DNA of 64,000 bases, taken from assembly GCA_015179025.1 (NCBI GenBank), contig WHUX01000005.1, positions 1 to 64,000 on the forward strand, written 5' to 3'. The stretch's first letter is position 1, and the number at the start of each line of letters is the position of its first letter. The DNA is from Terfezia claveryi (lineage: Eukaryota; Ascomycota; Pezizomycetes; Pezizales; Pezizaceae). The translations under genes were made by a program, and so were the position numbers. Of this stretch, positions 53,942-64,000 are shown piece after piece. Under the pieces are notes generated by a model. That model worked only from the letters and a program-made list of their open reading frames with translations, made no database searches and was not told the DNA's origin.

Positions 53942-56605
53942 TTAGTCCCTCTTGCGCCAGACCTTCCCATTGGTGTTGATCTTGGGGGCAAAGAGGCCTA
54001 TGGCAGCATTAGCTCATGCCCCAAGTTCAAGATTCTGATTCATACCAATATGCTGGGCCGCAGTAATGCTCCTGAGTTTTCTGTTGGGATTATTCGACTC
54101 AGGAAAGGCAGCTTCCTGGCCGGCAAGTGGACCTGACGAGTGATAAAGCTGAGGACCTGTGTCAGTATATATATGTTGGGCTCAGGTCGCCACTACTAGT
54201 ACTTACCTTGGGCCTATATGCATCAGGTTGGTCCATTACACTGCTGTTGCGGAACTTCTCCACAAGCTGATCAGTGCCTTGGATGTCTATAATTGTTAGT
54301 CATGGGATCAGAATACAATGTAGTGACTACTTACTGGCGTAGGTAACGTCAAGAACCTTGTCGGAATTATATTTGTTCCTATACATAGACAATTAGAATA
54401 TATATATCCAAGCGAATCAGTCAATGATGGACTCACCAGCGTTTCCCGGACTTTGCAACCACGAACTGTGAAACTGTTAGCACAAGCATTTTCTTAGGAA
54501 TTTCACTGGATACAAACCGCGATAATATCCATAGGATCAATGAAGTTGATAAAAGCATAACCAACGCTATATGCTATCAGCAAACCGTCTCCTGACTGTT
54601 GTTCAATGTAAACCTACTTGCACATGTTTTTGAAATCTGAAGCGACCATGTCAGCCATGTTCTAGAGAAATGTGGAAAGAGAGACCTAAGGCTTACCAAT
54701 ACGTAGATACAAAAAATCATACTTCCCACGACTGGTGCTGTCGAGGAAATCCTTCAAGGCTGGCTGGTCTACCTTGTTTGGAATGTTTCGAAGCATGACC
54801 TGGATAGGCTTAGTAGACGGCTTCATATTAGGGTTATATGCTAAACTTACTGTAGTTCTGGTATCCAATCCCTGTGCAATGCGTTCCAAGTCCACTGTGT
54901 TTTTGTTAAGCCCTGTATGGTAAGAATCATTTCTTCTTGGGCTTGATGGGTCCATTGTCCAGTGTTTATATTGAGCTCCACGATGCTCACGAGGATCACG
55001 AGGTCTCAAACGTAGCATCTCACTGTAGTCGTCCGCTTCACGGTCCCATTTCACACCTTGAGAAATAGAGGTTGGCCTAGAAAAGGGAGACCTGAGCGGG
55101 TAAAGGCTAGGAGATGCACGAGTCTCGGAGATGTATTGCCTTAACCCTTTCTCAAAGTTGCTATCAAGTGGAGAGTAAGTGGGGGAATATGAAGGTGAAT
55201 ACTGTTGCAAAGATCCTGTGGAATCTGGCCTGAGTTTATGGTTGGATAGACGAAGTGGTTTAGGAGAGTAGATGATCCGATCCATATGATACTCAGTGAG
55301 GCTATCTTCTTTGCGTAGATAGTAAAGAGGGGGTGGGCGGCTCCAATTCGCCGGCTGTGGTTCATACAACTCAACACGAAGGTAGAAAGACTGTAATGTT
55401 AGAAACATGACAACGGGTACATGTGGGGACTGTTAGACTTACTTCTACATATTGGCCATCCAATTGAGCAACAACCTGCTCTGCATGACGAACATCGTAA
55501 AAACGCACAAGGAATGAAGGCTCGCGGTTGCTGTCCACGGATGTAAAGGATGAAACAGGGCCATACTCTGACATCAATTGATAGAGACGACTATCAATAT
55601 TGGCAATGCTGGCGTTTGCACCGGTCGATACCTGACACAAAACCTGTCCTTCATGTTCTGATCTGAAGCCCAACAACTTCAAGGATAATCATCAGCTTAC
55701 TCGTAATTTGAATAGGGCAAGGTTGTTTCTTACATTCGCAATGAGAGCATGTGAACAAAACTTCACTCCACATGACTGGTCCAAACGCAGTGTGTCATGA
55801 GCCTTCTGGGCCGCACGGAGGTCATAAAAGGATGCAATGCAGAACTCCTCATGACCTCTCTTCGTAGAGTCAAACTTCCTCAAATTACCAATATTCTAAC
55901 GCCATGTTAGTGGTGCTCAAAGCATTCTACATAGTTTCTAGAAAAGCAAATTACCTTCAAAAGCTGCTTCAAAGCAGCAACATTAAGATTTTCCGGCCCA
56001 TTGATGATCAGATGGCGAGTGGGTGTATCAGACCAATCTGTAGAATAGGTGGCCGGGCTGGGGCTGCTCTCTGGCCTCGTGATTGGGAGAAGAGCCTGAC
56101 TGGCAAAGGTGTCAACTGGAGGTCGGAGTTGGCGTGGGTTGTCAACCGTATTACCAGGCTCTACTGTATAACGTCGAGGGACCTGGGGAGGAAGGATTGG
56201 TGCTGGAAGCGGAGGAGGTAATGGGGAGAGAAGTGGGGTGGAACGATGGACGTTCAGATTGAGAAATCCGCGCTCCAGAGCTTCCATGCTAGATTTTTGC
56301 ACAGGCTGCTCAAGTTGAGCATTATAGAACCCACTAGCAGTGTCTCTGAGGCCTGGGGGGGCATCTGAATGCTTATAGAATGCGCTCTCATGCTCCCAGT
56401 CAGGCACTTGTGCGTTGTGGGAGCTACGGGACGTCATGGAGGACCCCCAGGTTTCGCTGGTAGTCTCACTCGGTGACAAACGAAATCGGGGCGGTGAGAG
56501 AGAAGAGTAGTATGGCTTGCTCTCTCTGTGAGTATCATGAGGTGGAGTATTAATAGTTGTTTTGGTTTTGGGGGAAGTCATGAAGACAGAACCAGCAGAA
56601 GCCAT
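53942..56605 (-). CDS. MEI2: Mei2-like RNA-binding protein
   Basis: Eleven exons: 56605-55955, 55895-55734, 55676-55443, 55390-54697, 54635-54617, 54567-54519, 54465-54437, 54378-54335, 54286-54207, 54148-54046, 53997-53942; 706 aa. Phases close throughout. N-terminal half: Ser/Pro-rich, then two degenerate RRMs (LIINGPENLNVAALKQLL...; and YGPVSSFTSVDSNREPSFLV with RFYDVRHAEQVVAQLDGQYV). The C-terminal RRM is the Mei2-specific type: VMLRNIPNKVDQPALKDFLD, then GKYDFLYLRIDFKNMCNVGY and AFINFIDPMDIIAF, followed by GKRWNKYNSDKVLDVTYA and LVEKFRNSSVMDQPDAYRPK. In fission yeast Mei2 is the switch protein for meiosis and binds meiRNA. Exons of 19, 29, 44 and 49 bases occur within the RRM. The start at 56605 was preferred over upstream in-frame codons because the extra residues lack any feature. 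Confidence 0.9.
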
Positions 56606-57819
56606 TGAGCTCCGAAGGTACGTCAGGATGAGGTTTGGAGATGAGGGAATAGAATAAAAGAACGACGGGCGGTAAGTGACAGGCAAACAAGACCAATTAA
56701 GATGTAGATATAGATGATGTTCAAGATGGTGCACTGAGTGCTTTCAACGCTCCAGGGTGATGGTGGGATGGAAGGAGTGGAGCAGTGAGATGGAGCATGC
56801 AAGAAGAAGAAGGAGGAGGAGGAGGGAGAGCTGGAAAAGATGTAGGGCGCAGGCATCGATCGACATGATTGAAGCACGAGAACCAAATTGCTGTACCACG
56901 GAGATTGCTGATTGTGAACTACCTTTTGGAGTTGGCTTCCGATTACTTAGTACCGCTCAATAGGGAAGTAGTGGAGTGGTGGTGAATAGAATAAGCTTTT
57001 TAAGCCGCAAACAATGGTTTTGGTCTATAGGTAATGCCGAGTAGAATAGTCTGGTTGGCATGACCTCCTCCAAGGGAGGGAAGAGCGTGAATGCACCTAT
57101 AACCTATTGCTGAGTCGTCAATCGCAAAACACGTGGAGTGTGGTGGAGAAGAGTTCTGGCAAGGGACGCTTGAGAAAAGGTGTGCGGCTTGACGTGATAG
57201 AGAGGTGACATGCAGGTGGTACTGGTATTATTGACTCAAAGATGCAGGCAAATGCAGATGCAGAAAAGGAAACAATAACCATATATCGTGATGAGTGGTA
57301 CTGGTAGAGAAAAAAAACAGTGTCGCCGCCTCCATCATGTTAACCTACACGCAGCAGTCCCTCAAGTGTCCAACAGCAAGTGCCCGAGACAATCCCCTCA
57401 AAGCTTCATTCCATCCCGGCTAGACTAGAGCGTCCTGACATCCTAAATAAGCCACGCAATCCATATCCTATATCCAACCCACAATCCCGGGAGAGCTACC
57501 ACCCAAACCTAGAATGAAAATCCTCTTGCCTTCTTGTGGTATAATACCCAAAACAATAATACATGAATGAAAACAATGAAGCTTGTGAACAATAGATAAG
57601 AAAAGAAGGGTGAGAAGAACATGTACTCGGAAGAGCAGAAACGTTATAATAATAAATCGGTTCCAGCTAGATGGCTGGGCGGATATGTAATGAATAAAAA
57701 TAAATAAATGATATCCAACTCCAGATGCCTCCGCACATCATAAATTCGTCAAAAGTAAACTACCATAATTATACCCGGTTTAAATAAAAAGAAAAGCGAT
57801 TCACTCATGCAATGGTCGG
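56606..57819. other. Intergenic stretch with a transposon end
   Basis: No gene; holds the promoter and leader of the Mei2-like gene and the pogo-type end at 57047. The 3' part (57530-57820) is probably the 3' UTR of HapE. Confidence 0.45.
57047..57060 (+). repeat. Pogo-type transposon end (left-hand orientation)
   Basis: TAGTCTGGTTGGCA, the same as at 10228 and 12583. No right-hand partner is seen downstream within the window. Confidence 0.45.
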
Positions 57820-58961
57820 TCAGCTGACTTCATAATCTCGCTCGCCCTCGGCGTCAGCATCACCTTCCCCAGGATCGTTCCGTGTGAATGCCTGGGCTGG
57901 ATCGCTTGGGCTTCCGGGGTCACCTTGCCCTTGTAGATGGCCTCGCTGATTGACGTGATACATATGCTGTGACCAATATTAGCGTTTGACTATCAAAGCT
58001 TATATATCCTCACTGAAGCTTACTTACTGCTTGTGGGATCTGCTGGTAGTACATATTGTCTATTTCACCATAAATCTGTGGATGTGGAGGATACGCCCCA
58101 GGTTGTCCACCTGCCACACCTGCCGCATACATCTGCTGCTGTTGGTAAGCTTCAGATTCCTGTGATGCCAATCCGCGCCCCAGGTTGGCATAATCTGTGC
58201 CTGGAGGTATCTGAGGTTGGTGCTGTGGTACAGGCTGTTGTGACTGTTGTGGTGCCTGCTGCTGTGCTTGGGCTGCTTGTGCCTGCTGGGGGTGTTGTGA
58301 GGGGCCAGCATGCGCAGCATGTTGACTGGACCGTTTGGCATGTGTAGCCTCCTCACGCGGTACAATGTCGATTAAGAAGTCGAACATATCTGACTTTGCT
58401 AGAGCGCTTGCAATATCAGAGCGCTGTAAAGTTCGACGCTTATTCTCTTCTGCATGTATCCAAGCCCGTATGGTCAATTCTGTTATGAAAATGTCACATC
58501 CTTTGGCGAATAAGATTGGGGCTTCTGCCGATATCATCTTGACCTCAGGATCCGCCTTCATAACTTTCTTTATCCTAGCCAGTGGCAGTTGGTGTACTTT
58601 GTAGTCATGTTCTTCATTCTCCAGTTGGGTGATTATCTGTTGCCAATATGTAGTGAGGATATCACGGTAGTGTCCATGTAGCCCTTGTGAAACCTACAGG
58701 GATATTAGCTTCTACGCCAATGGCAAAAAATTCCGTACCTTCGGTTGAGGCCGAAAGAGCTTGATTCAGTGAAGGAGGGTGGGGATCTCGTACATTTGCA
58801 AAAGCTCCTCCGTAAAGCTGCGGCGCCGGTAATGAGGTAGATAAGGCGGCACTGGCACCATAATGACCGCCAACTGTTATGTCATAGGCCGGAGGTTGAG
58901 GTTGCTGTTGGTGGGACTGGTCGTGACGTGACGAACCTCCAGCAGGGAATTGAGGATCCAT
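57820..58961 (-). CDS. hapE: CCAAT-binding complex subunit HapE (Hap5, NF-YC)
   Basis: Exons 58961-58794, 58693-58028, 57966-57820; 326 aa. The histone-fold core reads [60 protein letters not shown] and [20 protein letters not shown] followed by DIVPREE, the NF-YC fold that pairs with NF-YB and then binds NF-YA on CCAAT boxes. Upstream of it is [20 protein letters not shown], conserved in fungal HapE and reached by choosing a donor (GTACGA) 48 bases before the nearest alternative; only this keeps the phase. The C-terminus is Gln-rich and ends in an acidic [16 protein letters not shown]. In filamentous fungi this complex also recruits HapX for iron control. Confidence 0.95.
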
Positions 58962-61215
58962 ATCTGGAAGAATCAAATGGTACGGTTGCGAGTTGGTGGT
59001 GGTGGGGGAGGGATCAGGGAAAGGTGGCAGATTTCTGGATGGCTGTGAATCGGGGGTCGCGAGGTTCGGTTTTATGGGCTCGTGCGAGTATATGTATGTA
59101 TATGTAGGTCGGGTAAGTAGTCCTCGGACCAAGATTGTGTTGGCTGGGGTGGATACGACCCTGAGAAATGAGACGTAGGCCAGTCAGTATGATTCCTTCA
59201 AAACCAAAACCACAAAAAAAACGGGAAGAGGTCGACGGTATTGGTTTTAGAAGCTAGCGGTACCTTTCCTCACACTGTTATGAATATTTCTTTGCAATTG
59301 ATTGATGGTGACTGTCAGTTGGGCTCCGCAGACTAAGTAACGTCCCGGGGGCCGGAAGGGGGGGGGAGGGGTGATTCCGGGGCACGAATGGAAGCGGGAG
59401 GTTGGCAAGGCTTGCTTCAGTGTAATGTTAATATGCGATTCGAGTTTCGGGGCGTTCTGCCGTGGGGCCTTTGCTCCAATCGTTTCAATTGAGGAGGGAA
59501 ACAGAAGCGTGAGTCTGGGTTGGCTAGACGGTGATGATGCAGTCCTATTCGTGGGTGCGAGTCCAGGATCTTTTTTGTCCGAATTTTCTGACAGGAAACG
59601 GAACAGAGACGCTATGCCAAACAACAGTGGACGGGGTCCGATCGTCAATAAATCAGAATGGACTCGAGTACCGGGTGTATGATGATTGATATTGCTGGGG
59701 AGTGCTGAGCGCGAACAGGAAGCCAACTCTGCGAGATGTGCACTTTCTTTCACACTCTTTAGCGATCTGGATGGTGTTAGTAGCTAGCGCAAGCCGGAAC
59801 AGTTTGAGCAGACCGCGGGGAACAACCAAACAGGGCAGCAGCGCAGGGCAGAGCAGGGCAGGGCAGGGCAAAGGGCAAAGTTTCAGGATGCTTCGTCGAA
59901 TCTCACAGCATTCTTGTTGCTGAAAAGCCTGGACAGATAGGACAGACCCAAAGGGCCAGCATGCTTGACCGAACTGGCACGCTCGACGCATTTGCACTAC
60001 GTGTGTGTAACATGATGGTGTCAGAGTGTACAGTATAATGTGCATGTAGGTTTACCGAGCAAGTACAGTACCTACCTGCCATACTTACAGATAATACAGA
60101 TACCGTACATACATTCCCTTCCTCACTGCCGGTATATACCCCCGTACCTTACACATGCAAGCAAGCAGTACAGGAGGAGAAAACGCACAAGACAAGGCAG
60201 AGGGCAGAGAGCTTGAGAAGAAACATGCGGGCATGGCAGTGAATTCAATTGATCTCAGTCGGATACAGGACTCAGCTGCGGTTGTGGTTGGGCGGTGTGA
60301 CGCGACACCCGGCAGAAACACCTATAGCTACTTAGAATGGCTGTCGAGCCGGCCCACCGCCGATCTCCTGGCAGACCCCGTTGTTTGTTTCTCTACAGAT
60401 CTGTCACGTCCAACATGCATCTCGTGTTTTAAACTTTTTTTATGGGTTTGGAGAACAACGCCGGTGCCTGGGCCAGCATGGCTATTCGCTGTACATGTCA
60501 CGCACCTCTGGTCCTTGGTGGTTTCTGACGGCCTCGACAGCAGTTGCCGGCCGTTACAAAGCACGCCGTCTCGCTCCATCGCTCCAGCTGGTGACTTCAT
60601 GTTCAAGGTACTCTTATCCCATGTATCGCCTGCGACGCTGCTGAATATAGAAGCGCACGGCGCTATATAGGGATGTGTCCACGACCACTGTGTAAAAACA
60701 GCCAGCTTGTCAAGTCCAGTCTCATAGCACCGTCATGCCATGCCATGTGCCCTGGCATATGTCTCTCACACCCTCCTGCTCCCCCAATGGCTCGTGTCCA
60801 TTTGAATTTATTTCCTGCTCGTTGTCCAAACCCCCCCTTCCTTCCCACCCCACAGCCCAACCCGAACTTCGCTAGCCAGGTAACAGCTCCTCCTCCAGCA
60901 GCTCAAACACTTGATAGAGCCCAGTCAATACTATCATACATACATGCAGCAGATGGACACGACAACATATCAGGCAGATTCCAAGGGTGTGCTGTAGCCT
61001 GGACTGACGGAGTCCGGGTGCTCGCTTGGCAGGGGCGTGCTAACGCCTTTGGGCTTACCAAAGCACCAGCCACGAGGCGCCCCATCAGCCACTTGAAGAA
61101 AAATCGGCACTAAGGGAATCTTCCAGCATTCCATACGCTATTGCGCAAGCATCTGCACAGTTGTTTCGAGTTTCTTCGGTTTCGATTGACAATTCAACTC
61201 CAGAATCGCAAGAGA
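58962..61215. other. Intergenic stretch of 2.2 kb
   Basis: No gene supported. Contains a run of GGGCA-type units (59831-59880) and a GTACAGTACCTACC motif (60062-60075). Confidence 0.45.
59831..59880 (+). repeat. GGGCA short tandem repeat
   Basis: Irregular repeats of GCAGGGCA/GGGCA in non-coding DNA. Confidence 0.6.
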
Positions 61216-62342
61216 ATGGTGCCCCTTCTCTCGGCAGTATCCGCAGTGCAGGCCACATCAACCTTCCAGGCTCAAACAGACTCTATAGGGCTTGCTCCTC
61301 CGAGGGACAGTGAGATCAAGTTCGACGAGGAAGATGGTGAGGATGAACAACTTTCCGACCAGCGAATCGCCTCCCTGCTCCAGGAGGCCTCAACCCGGTT
61401 ACAACAAAGAGCCTCGGGAGGAGCTGCAGCCGCGGACATAGACATGCTTGACCCAGATTCTATCCGGTCCGTCTTCCCGATACTTTGAACCGACTTTGCA
61501 CTTCATGCCCCCCAACTCACATTCGACCTCGCCCCCACTCCCCTGTCCCTAGCCCAAAACTAATTCTATTCTCCGCGACAGGTTCCCTAAGCTCAACCCC
61601 GGACCCCTACCCAAACCTTACATCCACACCATTGGCGCCGTTTCCCACATTACAACCGCCGCAATTTCCACCATCACCACCACAGCTGCCCCGCTACCGA
61701 TCACGCCAGTATCTGCCGCCAAGAAGAAGAAGGACGCCAATGCCGAGCCCACCACTGCTGGAAAACAGTGGTTCGATATGCCACTTACCTCAAAGGACCC
61801 CAAAATTCTCCGCGATATCCAGCTCATCCAGATGCGTGAAGCCCTTGACCCACATAGGCACTACAAGAAGAATATCCTGAAGAGGGTGCCAGAGTATTCA
61901 CAGGTATGGTACTCCACCTTCCTCGTCTCCTGCTCTGCACTTCTAAGCCTGTATTGCACTACAATGAGGAAGTTGGCCTCGGAAAACAGCCAGAGAGCAT
62001 AAGGAAACAGTGGAGCTTGTGGGGACAGGCCGGTGGGCTATTGGGACATATCTTCCCCCATTCCACTCTTCCTTTCCTCTTCCGATCCCACCCCTGCCCC
62101 CTTTGCATCAGCCTACTAACAACTTCCTTCCACAGATGGGCACTGTCATAGCCGACCACTCCGAATTCTATTCCTCTCGCCTAACAAACAAAGAGCGCAA
62201 GAAGTCCATCCTGGAAGAAGTCATGTCTAATGAAGACACCACCAACAGGTTTAAGCGCAAGAGGAATGAGTTGGCGGCGAAAAGTTCGGCTGGTGGTAAG
62301 GAGCATTATAGGAAGATGAAGGAGAAGAGGAAGCGGAAGTAG
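61216..62342 (+). CDS. FCF2: rRNA-processing protein Fcf2
   Basis: Exons 61216-61466, 61582-61903, 62136-62342; 259 aa. Fcf2 is an essential nucleolar factor for early pre-rRNA cleavages in 18S rRNA production. The family core is KQWFDMPLTSKDPKILRDIQ then LIQMREALDPHRHYKKN, followed by PEYSQMGTVIADHSEFYSSR with LTNKERKKSILEEVMSNED and the lysine-rich KMKEKRKRK tail. The N-terminus has an acidic DEEDGEDEQLSDQRIASLLQ segment, also typical. The start at 61216 is the only Met in the frame before this segment; an additional upstream exon cannot be excluded. Intron 1 is 115 bases, intron 2 232 bases. Confidence 0.9.
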
Positions 62343-62344
62343 AT

Positions 62345-62420
62345 TCAGTCTGCTACTTTCTTTTTTGATAGGGTTTATGTGCTCAGTCTGCTACTTTCCT
62401 TTTTGATAGGGTTTATGTGC
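62345..62420 (+). repeat. 38-base tandem duplication just after FCF2
   Basis: Two copies of a 38-base unit that starts TCAGTCTGCTACTTTC and ends GGTTTATGTGC, at 62345-62382 and 62383-62420, differing at one position. They lie in the probable 3' UTR. Confidence 0.9.
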
Positions 62421-63273
62421 AATGCTGGATCTCGACTCTTGGGGTGTGAGATGAGGGTAATGGCTGTTGCTATTCCATACCCTATGTTCTCTATATTTCG
62501 TATGTGGTGCATAGCTTTTTAGTCTTTATATGGCGTTTGGGGATGGGGAAATATCGAAGAAAATTCTACTGCTTGTTATCATCGTAAGGACGGGGGAAGG
62601 TAGGCCATAGTTTTGCAGGCTGTGCTTTTATCGATTCTTGGAAGCTATTGATACATTCTTTATATTACAGGTGCGGCTCACAGCACAGGTCAGTCGGTGG
62701 TGGTCAACTGGCCCCTTGCTGAATACATGCTTAGGTATTTACGACGGTGAAGTGATCAACACACATAGTTCAAGATGCAAAGAAGCAGCGAGGAGCAAAC
62801 AAAGCAAAGCAAGAACCACCAAACGAATCAGCATCAAAATGCATATGTATACCAAAGCTGCAAAACAAAAGTTTCGTCAAAGAAGCTGAAAACTCCCCAG
62901 ACAGCAAACAGATCATTAAACAGAAAAATCGTAACAAGTCGAAAAATACAAGGAACCCCAAAAACGAAGTATTAGACGCCAGAACAAGCAAACCCATTTT
63001 CTCTTCACTTTTTACCAACCAATCTCAGCTCTTATTTTTGTGCAACCCGCATTAGCCCCCGGGCAAGTCTATATAGTGCTTTTGTTGAAATTAAATAGAA
63101 AAGGTCATCCATTCGTTTCAATATTTTTGTGGTGGTGGTGGTGCTTGTGTGTCGTCGGAAATAGATCTCTCCCGAACAAAGGATATTGATGATACCTTCC
63201 AAGGCGCCAGTGGTTATGCCCGCTTGCCCAACAAAAAGCGGCAGCGATATGTGTCGTTAGGTTCGTTTCAAGA
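62421..63273. other. Intergenic stretch between convergent genes
   Basis: No gene; A-rich from 62760 to 62990. Probable 3' UTRs of FCF2 and ATG101. Confidence 0.45.
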
Positions 63274-64000
63274 TCACGCCCCCCACGTGGGCATTATTCC
63301 CATCATGCTTGTCCAGGTGTCGCCCTTTGGTTGCACAATGATATGGTATGGAAACGGGTTTTTGTCGCTTGTAATGATTGGTGGGATGTGGTCTCGATGG
63401 TACGTCGTATTGGAGATGATCTGCATAACGGCTTTCTGGAGATTGGTCTCCATAGTCCGTCGTGTACGTGCTCGTTCTGTACGCAGGGGGGTATCGTTAA
63501 GTATATCCCTGTGAAACTGCACATAACACAATTTCCTTCCTCCACCATGCTGTGGGAAATGTAAACATACCGGCATCGGTCCGGGGATTAACCAGAGTAA
63601 CATTAATCATCCACTGCTCCCAGCAAACCTCCTGCTCAGCTTTCGAGGCGAACCAGATATTAATCCGCTTTGTTGGTGCTGGTGTGCGTCGTTCAAAGAA
63701 TTGGACTATACATTAAATCGTGCAGTCAGTATACGTGGTTCCAGTATCCCGTAAACGTAGCAAAAACAAACTCCTGCACCCACTTCCCCGTACCCCTACG
63801 CATGCACATACCTGCAATCTGCCCGGAACTGCTACCAGACCCCGTATTCTCGATGGAGCGAATCAAGGCAGAGGCCTTTTCATCGATCTGTGAAAGGAGT
63901 TCCGGGTCATCGACATAAGGCTGAACACGCCAGCTTCATCAACACTTTTTATTTCGCTCAATAAGCTGACAGTGGAAGGGTGGAGGGCTTACGAGAGTCA
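63274..64000 (-). CDS. ATG101: Autophagy-related protein 101 (Atg101), 3' part
   Basis: The gene runs off the right edge. Exons seen: 64000-63993 (partial), 63920-63812, 63705-63571, 63476-63274. Decoded segments: PYVDDPELLSQIDEKASALI, then VQFFERRTPAPTKRINIWFA, AEQEVCWEQWMINVTLVNPR, RTRRTMETNLQKAVMQIISN and DHIPPIITSDKNPFPYHIIV, ending MMGIMPTWGA. This is the C-terminal part of the HORMA-domain protein Atg101, which partners Atg13 in the Atg1/ULK kinase complex that starts autophagosome formation. The Trp-Phe site (IWFA) corresponds to the WF-type finger region of the family, by position only. The N-terminal half lies outside the window. Confidence 0.9.

Noticed and set aside
58741..58793. 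Reading HapE exon 1 up to the donor at GAAGGTACGG
   Set aside because: That donor leaves the wrong phase for [15 protein letters not shown]; the earlier GTACGA donor keeps the frame.
60673..61113. Plus-strand open frame of 146 codons upstream of FCF2
   Set aside because: Pro/His/Ala-rich without motifs; does not splice in phase into the FCF2 model in any way I could find.
1..64000. Secondary-metabolite cluster, CRISPR array or operon-like system
   Set aside because: Genes are unrelated housekeeping genes in mixed orientation, and no regularly spaced repeat array is present; a CRISPR array would not be expected in fungal DNA.

Overview
The window is nuclear DNA of a filamentous ascomycete (Pezizomycotina; an intron-rich, gene-sparse lineage such as the Pezizomycetes is my guess, not shown). 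The support is many short introns of about 40-130 bases with GT..AG ends and CTRAY-like branch sites, and a set of fungal housekeeping genes: eEF1B gamma, calcineurin B, Epl1, Get4, HapE, Cdc123, Rrp36, Fcf2, Atg101, mitochondrial uS9 and mitochondrial TrpRS. I rebuilt the gene models by hand from splice signals; in every model the phases close. Coordinates may be off by a base at some exon edges.

Layout. 1-5.9 kb is gene-poor: a decayed LINE 3' end (RNase H plus zinc knuckle), a pair of 41-base direct repeats and a tRNA-like T arm. 5.9-12.3 kb holds three minus-strand genes: an SDR that lacks its catalytic motifs, a secreted two-FAS1 (fasciclin) protein with a Pro/Arg/Glu repeat linker and an apparent one-base frameshift, and a CENP-L/Fta1-like kinetochore gene. 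12.5-14.6 kb is debris, including a broken GNAT-like gene. 14.8-19.0 kb has a 10-exon sugar transporter and RRP36 on plus. 19.3-22.2 kb is a head-to-head pair, eEF1B gamma (minus) and mitochondrial uS9 (plus). 25.2-26.4 kb is a conserved fungal unknown. 29.4-33.1 kb is the divergent pair calcineurin B / EPL1. 34.7-37.9 kb is the divergent pair GET4 / mitochondrial TrpRS. 39.0-40.2 and 43.4-44.7 kb are two more conserved unknowns. 47.4-50.1 kb is a complete pogo/Fot1-type DNA transposon. 50.7-53.5 kb is a divergent pair of a small unknown and CDC123; the last exon of CDC123 is duplicated behind it. 53.9-56.6 kb is an 11-exon Mei2-like RNA-binding protein, 57.8-59.0 kb HapE, 61.2-62.3 kb FCF2, and at 63.3 kb to the right edge the 3' part of ATG101.

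There is no single pathway or cluster. Rrp36 and Fcf2 both serve the small-subunit processome; eEF1B gamma, Cdc123, uS9m and mitochondrial TrpRS all serve translation. The most unusual items are the intact transposon with a 44-base perfect inverted repeat and a scatter of matching TAGTCTGGTTG ends (two of which bracket the kinetochore gene), the motif-less SDR, the duplicated CDC123 exon, and two otherwise good genes that each lack one base. I did not find a convincing wholly new biological system.
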